Below are positions 56,647 through 64,000 of a stretch of DNA of 64,000 nucleotides, in pieces. The DNA is taken from positions 3,038,001-3,102,000 of the forward strand of contig CM062383.1 of the NCBI GenBank assembly GCA_031310005.1. The letters are read 5' to 3'. The notes under the pieces were generated by a model. It had not been told where the DNA came from. It worked only from the letters and a program-made list of their open reading frames with translations, and did no database searches. The stretch's first letter is position 1, and every line of letters starts with the position of its first letter. Source of the DNA: Dactylellina haptotyla (Eukaryota > Ascomycota > Orbiliomycetes > Orbiliales > Orbiliaceae). The position numbers and the translations under genes are program-made.

Positions 56647-59497
56647 TCAGTGGCTGATATACTGGAACACCTCGCTCACAACCCGATCCTCCCCTACATC
56701 CTCCCCTTCGGACCTCAACAACAAATCCTCAATCTTGCCCATCCCGTTACCCGCATAGTGATTCCACGTGCTCGTATCGCCGTACAACATCGCCGGCGCC
56801 TTGATAAACTGCTTCCCATCCGGCTTGCACCGCTTACACTTGAACGTGTCGTGGGTATCACTGCGTGTATTGGAGTTGTACTCAAACAGCTTCCTCAGAT
56901 CCTCCGTTCCGAAATGACGCTCGACGTCTTGCGCCTCGTCAACCACACACGAGGAGAGTGATTGTTTGTGAGATTGCCGTTGGAAGATCTTCTCTTCAAT
57001 CGTACCGGTGGCAATGAAACGATAAACGAAACCTGTCCGCAAAATATTAGATATATATACCTTTTAGATGCTAGTTTGGGAGGCGCTGGGTACTCACAGT
57101 CCTTCTTCTGACCATCACGCCAAACACGGGCAAGCGCCTGCTGGTCTGCTGCAGGATTCCAATCTATTATCAAACAGTTAGCATGCCGACACGGCCATCA
57201 GATCCTTATAAAAAAGAAACTTACCAGGATCGAACAAAACGAGTCGATTGGCACCGATCAAGTTGAGACCGCATCCACCAGCTTTACTGCTCAACAAGAA
57301 TATAAACTCTTCTCCCTCCGGATCGTTGAATTTATCCACCAATTTCTGGCGCTTGTTGACAGTCATAGTACCGTCCAGTCGAAGGAACCCGTAACTATAA
57401 CCATTAGTCCTGGAATATCACACCATCTCTTAGAAGCGGTACTTACTTGTTCGCACGCGCAAGTCTTTCGAAAACATCCAGCGTCTGCGTGTAGTTGCTG
57501 ATAAGGACAATCTTATCATTGGTGTCCTGTCGAATCCTACGCAACATTCTATCAAGCACGAGCATCTTGCCGGAATGTGTGACGTTAACGTAGCGGTGGT
57601 TCTCCCTTCCACGTTGGTACTTGGGGATGAAGTCGTCAGGGAAGAATTGTTCGCTACCGTGCAAGTCGTCAGGCAGATTGAGTAGATCGGGATGGTTGCA
57701 AAGCTTCTTCAGCACGTTGATCGCCTTCAACGGCTTGCAGCCAACTCCGCGGAGTAGCTTCTTGACCTCGGTACTGGTGACAAAGTGATTGTATAGATCC
57801 GTCTGGAAAGGCGCTAGATTGCAAAATACGACATGCTCGTATTTGACGGGAAGGTATTTCGAAAGAATATCGTTGGTTCTTCTGATGATAAACTTGTTGA
57901 CCAGGCCGAATAGTTCTTGGAGTCGCTCATCTCCTTTCTGTCGGGTCTTCTCGTCACTGTTCGCGTCACGACCCCTGAGAATCGGCATTTCATATTTCTT
58001 GCGGAATTCACCACGGGAGCCGAGGTAGTCAGGGTTTGCGAAATTGAGGAGGGAAAAGTACTCCGTTAGATCGTTCTGGATGGGTGTTCCGGACAAGATG
58101 ACACGACGTTTGACGTTCAATTCGGTAAGGGAGGTGAAGGTCTGAGATTCTCCGTTCTTCAGACGATGACCTTCATCACACAACATCAACCCGATCTCGG
58201 TGTTTCCCAGCTCTTTGGCGTAGAGACGCAGGGTCTCGTAAGAGACGATGAGGACCGGGCGGACGATTTGATTTCCCGAAGCGATGGCCCATTGTTTGAG
58301 CTGGCTGATAAGTTCATCCTTTCCTCCTTTGCCATCCACAGCAAACGGATGGATAGTGCCTTCCCCGAGCCATTTGACTAGATATAGCCGTTAGCCAGAT
58401 TCATCCAATCTCAAATAGAATATACCAAGAGAATCGAACTTACCCAGTTCGTTCGCCCAATTGCGAACCAAACTGGACGGACATGCAATGACACATTTCC
58501 TGATTGTCGGCTTCCCAGGTTCCGGCGACTGCTTGAGAAGCGTCCACATCAATGTGATACATTGCAACTACAAAAATAGGTCAGCAAGATCAATATAGGT
58601 AAATGCCGGACGGATGCGCAGAAAACCTACAGTTTTACCGAGACCCATCTCGTCTGCCATGATGCAACCGTGCGCTTTCGGATCGATAAGTCCAGCGGCA
58701 GCTCGGTAAAGAAACTAGATTCACCAACGTACGTCAGAAATCACCAGGCAACCCTTCGCGCATACGTTTGCAGAATCAAAAAAACCAACCTTTACACCCT
58801 CGATCTGATGTGGTCGCAGAACTTTCGCCAGCCGAGGGTCAATAACCACAGCGACACGCGGGATATCACTGGTATCCTGCTTCTTGATGCCCAATATCTC
58901 ATTCAAACTCTTGTTTGGCCGTTTTCCAGCGGATTTATCCGAGGAGTCCGGCTGCGGTTCAGGAGACTCTTCTGGTTCTTCCTTTTTGTCATCGGTGGTG
59001 GGGTCGTAGAGGACGATTGCGAACTCGCCGGCGGGATCGTGGAGAGCCTTCGGGACAAAATTGGCACCCCGACGCATACCGAGGGCGATGGTGGGGCGGT
59101 TGGCATTGATACGGGACTTGTCTGAGAATGGGATGGCAAACTTTGCTCTGAATGTCGACTCCGCATCTTTCACTTTGAACGTCGGTAGCTTGTTTGCTTC
59201 ACGGAGTGCGAGGACGGCACCAGGAGCGGTCCACGCAATTTCTCCATCGGGGCCGGTTCCATCGGCACCAGAGTAGTCGACCTTGCGGCGTTTACGAGCA
59301 GGGAGAGCGGATTCACGTTTGGGGGCAGCGGCGCCGGGACATTTGAACGGTTTGAAGACGGGAGAACCCGAAGGGGTGGCGTTGATGCGAACGAGCTTTT
59401 GGGACGACGATTGAGTGGTGCTCTGAGGGCGGCGGTTCTCAGAGAGTTGAGTCAACGGGGAGCGAAAGGCGGGAAGTGGGGTGGCCGGCTTGCTCAT
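56647..59497 (-). CDS. RAD54: DNA repair and recombination protein RAD54
   Basis: Rad54 is a Swi2/Snf2 dsDNA translocase that helps Rad51 in homology search, strand invasion and Rad51 removal. Seven exons (59497-58790, 58714-58631, 58567-58444, 58377-57447, 57394-57225, 57163-57098, 57032-56647) give 822 aa. The N terminus is basic with [14 protein letters not shown], typical of fungal Rad54, and [20 protein letters not shown] leads into the ATPase. Motif I is DEMGLGKT (257-264), motif II DEGH (373-376), motif [13 protein letters not shown], motif [18 protein letters not shown] and motif [15 protein letters not shown]-terminal zinc-binding-like segment holds CKRCK. Each intron restores a conserved block, for example [10 protein letters not shown] and [16 protein letters not shown]. 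It is divergent from the Bcs1-like gene. High confidence. Confidence 0.96.
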
Positions 59498-61673
59498 GAT
59501 GCTCGATGATCTATGGCCTGGTCGAGACCGAGGCGGACTGAAGAGGCAGATCGGGGAGCGTGTGGGTGAAGAGGTAAACAAGAAGCGATCTCGAAGATGT
59601 GATGAAACCGGAGAGAGGTCACCAAGCCATGGGTGGTGTGAACAGACCGTGGGGATGTGGTTGTTGATACGAATAAGGAGATGTGACGGGCGGATTGGTA
59701 ATCACACGTCCACAGCAGGGAAGGTCAGAGGTTGGTGGTTGTAGTGGTGGTGATATGACTGTGCGGGCGGGTTCGAAGGGGGACGCGTCGGGCAGGCGAA
59801 CGACAAGGCAAAACAACACCGCGTTGTTGACAGCACGCACTGTCACGTGATACTTTCAATCCCATTTTCGCCCTCGATTCTGTCTGCTGGTAGCCAATCT
59901 GAGGGCAGTTTTCATTGGAGATGGAACACTGTCCCCATTTAATGTCACTGTGCTCGTTTCTTGATGCTGTTGGCACTGTAGCACTATACGCTACGTCTGG
60001 TCAAGAGTAAATTCCCACTGCCTACGTAGACAATATTGCAATATCACGGCTGACTCAACATGTACATATGTAAGCTTCTGTCGGTACGGCTCTTCCCAAA
60101 CAGAAATAAAGAATTATATTCTGACTGGCACGCTAAACCCGCCGATGATACATCGACTCCGTGCTAGTGCGCTCGTCGACGCATCCATTCTGCTTTCGAC
60201 CTCCCATTGCACCCGCTTTATGCGACCTGAGACCTTGGTTCGGCAGTACGGGGGTCTCACAAGAAATCTCTTCTCCATTTTCAAAGACAATATAATACGA
60301 AATGACGGAAACCCCCCCATCCCACATACTCTCCGCCTCGAACTAGAAATCTCTGCTCGTGTCGTCAATTCGGTAGCCTATCGGGTACCTTTGGCCGACA
60401 GGACGCCTGATGCATTGGCGACATGCTTGGTGCAAGTGCAAGCGGTGGGAAGCGAGAGGCTTGGCTGAGGCTGAGGGGTTTGCTGCCATTGTCCGGAAAG
60501 CCAGGGTGTGGGGCTCGACAGGGGCCAGGAGTGTTTAAAAAAGAGTCAGATCAGATTTGGGCCCTGCAAGATGCATTAGAGACAGCCAAAGTCGAGAGGA
60601 GAACGAAATTAGCAGTGACAGTACCGGCGATCCATTTCTTCTTTCTGGTCTGCCGTCTTCTGTCTTCATGCACCCGCCCGTAGGCACCGTGTCACTCAGG
60701 GTTTGGAGTCTCCCAGCCGGATCTGTGTCCCAGCCGGATCTATGTGCGAGTGGTACAGGTACCCGAGGCAGAGAAATAACGAACCCAAGAGAGAGGCCTC
60801 TCTGTGTTCTGTCTCCGTTGAGACTCTGACAAAGACGCATTCTTCACCGATCAGTGATCGGATGTATCGCCATCTGGTCTCTGTCTGGGAAAGCAACCGG
60901 TTCTCGTCATCTCGATACCGTCAAGATGCAGAATTGAGTCATCGGAAGAAGATGCGGTCAGATTCGGCACCCTCGCAACCAAAGTCTGGTATGAGTGGGG
61001 CCTCAGACAAAAGGGCAGCGAGAGAGGCCCAGGAGCGATTAAGGCACACCAGCAGACTGATATGACTGATAGTGCTGCTGAGGTGCATTGCCAGGCGAAT
61101 TACTCTAAACGGGGCCGGATGTGTTGGACGTGCACGCTTTCCCCGGTGGGTCTGCACCAACGTCTGGAACTAGCCACGCACCGCTTCGAGGGCTCCCTTT
61201 CCAGCTTCAGGCGTCGGACGGAACTCTTATCATTATTTAACGTCCTCCGTCCCGCCCTCCCCTCACTTCCCTTCTCCTCCTCATCAGCATCAGCATCAGC
61301 ATAGCATTACCACCAGTAAAACATCCACTCAGCATTCGTGGAACTATTCGACTCGGCTCGAAGCTCGAAAGGCAAACGTTTTTTCTTACGACTCGCCTGT
61401 TGTCGCCTACACTCTCCCTGTCGAGACCACCAGGCAAGGATTCACCAGCTTGGATCCTTCTAAATCTATCTCCCCGGTTGAAAAAATATTTAATTGGCGA
61501 GATATACGTCTAGGAAGAAAAAAATCTTCTTCTAGAACAGCTACACATTAGAATATATAAAGCATCCATCAGCAGCGTATCTGCTCAGCTTATCCATCAC
61601 CTCTCCTCTCTTTAACGTTATCAGCAACACCCTCACACCGCACACGCGCACAAAACACAGCTCCTCTTGAAAT
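59498..61673. promoter_or_regulatory. Divergent intergenic region RAD54 / Bcs1-like gene
   Basis: 2.2 kb between divergent starts. Small overlapping frames on both strands (60114-61304) show no family resemblance. The last 400 nt before 61674 are C/T-rich on the plus strand and likely the leader of the Bcs1-like gene; a 6-base agcatc-type repeat runs at 61284-61303. Confidence 0.45.
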
Positions 61674-63743
61674 ATGCTCTTCATGGGCGGCCTCGCGCAG
61701 GATCCTGCCGCCATGGCTCTTGGTGCAGGTCTCTACCATCAAAATCCTTTGGGTGCCGGACCGCAGGGTACCGTCCCCAACGATGAAGCTCTCGCTTCCA
61801 TCCCCGGAGCCGAGATGGTCAAGCGGCTGCTCGACCAGTATGGCATCGACTCCTCGCTGCTCATCACTGTCGGCATGCTTCTCACAATCTTCAACTCCTT
61901 CACCGGTCTCTATTCGTTCTTCCTGAGCCTGATCTACCAGGCCATGAACTTCTTCGCCGCCTACTTCTTGTCCAAAGCTCACATCCGCTCCAATGATGAA
62001 TCTTTCGATTACGTTATGGAATACCTCTCCAGAAACGAGATCTCCACAGACTCTCGACTCTTCCACGTCAGCACCCAGCAGGACACAATCCCAAGAAAGC
62101 ATAAGGCTATGTTCTACGACGGTGCCACTTTCAAGGGCATCAACCGTCCCGACAGCGAGTTCGTCCAGGTTGACGAGTACGGCCCGAAGCTCAAGTTCAT
62201 CCCAGCATCCGCCAAGAAGCACTACTTCTTCTTCGAGCGCACCCTCTTCATCATTGAACGAACGATTGAGCACACCCCGACCCACAATAACAACGGTATG
62301 GGAGCTCGCCCAGACGACGAGACTGTCGATATCTGGACCGTTGGTCGAAACCCAGTCGCCCTCCGCCGCTTTCTCGCCCACTGCCGTGTCCTCTTCATGA
62401 AACAGCAGCAGTACAAGACCATCCTCCACACCTGTGATACCTACGATATGCGCTGGTCCGCCTCGCAAACCCGTCCCATCCGTTCTCTTGACTCCGTCGT
62501 CATGACCTTCAAGGACAAGAACCGCCTCCTCACCGATATCGCAGAATACCTTTCCCCAAAGACAAAGGCATGGTACCAGGAACAGGGTCTCCCCTACCGT
62601 CGTGGATACCTCTTCTACGGTCTTCCAGGAACTGGTAAAACCTCCCTGACCACCGCCATCGCCGGTGCCTTCAACCTCAAGCTCTTCATCTTGTCTCTCG
62701 GTTCCCAGAATCTCCACGATAACTACGTCCAAGAACTCTTCATGTCCCTTCCTCCCCGTGCCATCGTTCTCCTTGAGGACGTTGACTCTGCAAACGTTGA
62801 CCGTGACTACGGCTACGGCATGCCCCATGACGAAGATATCGATTCCGATGACGATGAGGAAGTCGACAAGGTTCTCAACCGTGGCCAGAACAACCGCCGC
62901 CCATCCAATGTCTCTCTCTCCGGTCTTTTGAACGCCATTGACGGTGTTGGCTCCCAAGAAGGTCGTGTCCTCATTATGACCACCAATCGCCGCGAATCCC
63001 TCGATACTGCCTTGATCAGACCCGGTAGAGTAGACATGGAAATCGAATTTGGCCGCGCCAACAAGGAAGTCCTCGAACAGATCTTCATTCAGTTGTACTC
63101 TGGCAAGAAGCAAAACGTTTCCTCCCTCGCCCTTGAAGCCGAGAAGAAGAAGACCGAGAAAGAAATCGCAATGGAGGCCACCCACAAGCAGGAAGTCGAG
63201 GAACTCGCCAAGGAGTTCGCCGAAGTCGTCCCAGAAAACACATTCACCCCCGCTGAAGTCCAGAATTTCCTTCTCCCACGTAAGCACGACCCCAAGCTTG
63301 CTGTTCAGGAAATCAAGGAATGGTTAGACGTTCAACTCGACAACATCAAGAAGGCCGAAGAGAAGGAGAAGAAGAAGCGCACCAAGTTCTTGCAGAGACG
63401 CCAGAAGTGGCTCAAGCAACGACGACAGATGAAGATGTTGAGCGGTGATGACAGCGACGAGGACAGCAACGGTTTCAGTGAGAAGAAGAAGAAGAGACGC
63501 AGCAAGGACTTATCTCTTGACGACATCGCCGAGGAGGGTGAAGAAAGCAAGGAAGGCGATGCCGAGATTAAGAAAGAAGATACCGAGGGTGAGGCCGAGA
63601 TTAAGCAGGAGGAGACCATCCCTGAGATCAAGACCGAGACCGTCGAGGGTGATGATACCAAGAGCAAGAAGAGCGAGGAGGGTGACTGGTCTGATGTCGA
63701 GACTAGCAGACCCGCCAGCCGACCTGACGAAACCTCCACTTAA
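61674..63743 (+). CDS. Bcs1-family mitochondrial AAA ATPase with long charged C-terminal tail
   Basis: Bcs1 moves the folded Rieske iron-sulfur protein across the inner membrane during complex III assembly; filamentous fungi also have Bcs1-like paralogues. This is a single exon of 689 aa, longer than yeast Bcs1 (456). A membrane segment lies at about residues 63-85 (LITVGMLLTIFNSFTGLYSF). The BCS1 N-terminal domain follows (FYDGATFKGINRPDSEFVQV, FFFERTLFIIERTIE, then RSLDSVVMTFKDKNRLLTD). The AAA domain has Walker A GLPGTGKTS (K322), Walker B AIVLLEDVDS and sensor 1 LIMTTNRRESLDTALIRPGR. An acidic insert (DEDIDSDDDEEVDKVLNRG) sits between Walker B and sensor 1. Residues after about 550 are a Lys/Glu-rich low-complexity tail. 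The insert and tail suggest a paralogue rather than canonical Bcs1. Codon use is strongly C-biased, suggesting high expression. Confidence 0.88.
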   Translation: MLFMGGLAQDPAAMALGAGLYHQNPLGAGPQGTVPNDEALASIPGAEMVKRLLDQYGIDSSLLITVGMLLTIFNSFTGLYSFFLSLIYQAMNFFAAYFLSKAHIRSNDESFDYVMEYLSRNEISTDSRLFHVSTQQDTIPRKHKAMFYDGATFKGINRPDSEFVQVDEYGPKLKFIPASAKKHYFFFERTLFIIERTIEHTPTHNNNGMGARPDDETVDIWTVGRNPVALRRFLAHCRVLFMKQQQYKTILHTCDTYDMRWSASQTRPIRSLDSVVMTFKDKNRLLTDIAEYLSPKTKAWYQEQGLPYRRGYLFYGLPGTGKTSLTTAIAGAFNLKLFILSLGSQNLHDNYVQELFMSLPPRAIVLLEDVDSANVDRDYGYGMPHDEDIDSDDDEEVDKVLNRGQNNRRPSNVSLSGLLNAIDGVGSQEGRVLIMTTNRRESLDTALIRPGRVDMEIEFGRANKEVLEQIFIQLYSGKKQNVSSLALEAEKKKTEKEIAMEATHKQEVEELAKEFAEVVPENTFTPAEVQNFLLPRKHDPKLAVQEIKEWLDVQLDNIKKAEEKEKKKRTKFLQRRQKWLKQRRQMKMLSGDDSDEDSNGFSEKKKKRRSKDLSLDDIAEEGEESKEGDAEIKKEDTEGEAEIKQEETIPEIKTETVEGDDTKSKKSEEGDWSDVETSRPASRPDETST

Positions 63744-64000
63744 ATGAGAAGGTTTGATCGATCCTCATCTACTATCGCCGGTTTTCTTCAACATTGTCAT
63801 GATCATAACATTCGGAGCCTTCAGTCTTTTTTTCGGTTTAGCCACATCTTTAAACGGTTGTACATACAGGTGTTTGGGGATTTCTCTATTTTTGGTCTTT
63901 TGTTTTATATCAAGGGTCGTTTTTCGCATCCCTTTTCTAAGTCATGTTTTTATATAACAGTATGTATGCAGATATACTCCCATGGCGCTTTTTATAAGCC
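63744..64000 (+). other. 3' flank of the Bcs1-like gene
   Basis: T-rich sequence after the stop, typical of a 3' UTR. No frame with family resemblance is present. Confidence 0.5.

Noticed and set aside
61590-63287. 565-codon open frame on the minus strand
   Set aside because: It lies antisense to the Bcs1-like gene and is a mirror of its C-ending codon bias; its translation is Val/Glu/Gly-rich without family resemblance.

Overview
The window is nuclear DNA of a filamentous ascomycete. Most genes carry short spliceosomal introns (about 45-210 nt, a few longer) with GT..AG ends and a CTAAC-type branch site, often GCTAAC, 10-25 nt before the acceptor. The proteins are typical fungal orthologues: Hpc2, Cbp6, Ubp2, Cmr1, Gbp2, Vps74, an Avo2-like protein, Mtf2 and a Bcs1-like ATPase. 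The high intron number, including very small exons, would fit an early-diverging Pezizomycotina lineage such as Pezizomycetes or Orbiliomycetes. That placement is an inference. I rebuilt exon structures by hand from splice sites, reading phase and protein family patterns.

Layout. 0.4-2.4 kb (-): HPC2 histone chaperone subunit. 4.5-5.0 kb (+): CBP6/UQCC2, converging on tubulin cofactor C (5.2-6.3 kb, -). 6.7-7.6 kb (-): complex I subunit NDUFA11/B14.7, divergent from the 11-exon UBP2 deubiquitinase (8.6-13.1 kb, +). 14.6-16.2 kb (-): unnamed Ser/Pro/Gln-rich protein. 16.2-19.9 kb: gene-poor, with the 3' part of an unrecognised spliced reading frame at 18.5-18.9 kb. 19.9-20.9 kb (-): PAQR/IZH receptor. 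22.3-24.0 kb (+): CMR1. 24.2-25.5 kb (-): mitochondrial carrier. 26.5-27.0 kb (-): BolA/Fra2. 28.0-30.4 kb (-): three-RRM Gbp2/Hrb1-type protein with an 8-nt microexon. 30.4-38.9 kb: an 8.5-kb divergent intergenic region with no gene I can support. 38.9-40.2 kb (+): COQ9. 42.1-44.1 kb (-): SURF6/RRP14, divergent from mitochondrial acyl carrier protein (44.6-45.5 kb, +). 46.9-48.3 kb (+): VPS74. 48.6-50.6 kb (+): Avo2-like ankyrin protein. 50.9-52.4 kb (-): MTF2. 53.1-54.9 kb (-): Ariadne RBR ligase. 56.6-59.5 kb (-): RAD54. 61.7-63.7 kb (+): Bcs1-family AAA ATPase.

About 20 genes are supported, and seven have mitochondrial roles: two complex I proteins (NDUFA11, ACP), a complex III translation/assembly factor (CBP6), a Bcs1-like ATPase, ubiquinone synthesis (COQ9), mitochondrial mRNA handling (MTF2) and a carrier. 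Others serve chromatin and DNA repair (HPC2, CMR1, RAD54), ubiquitin (UBP2, Ariadne), RNA export (GBP2-like), ribosome assembly (RRP14) and Golgi/TOR functions (VPS74, Avo2-like). I found no CRISPR array, rRNA, convincing tRNA, or recognisable transposon or virus-derived element. The most interesting signals are the microexon that splits the RNP1 motif of the Gbp2-like gene, the alternative first exons of HPC2, a PPxY motif beside a polyproline tract in Ubp2, and the unrecognised spliced frame near 18.7 kb.
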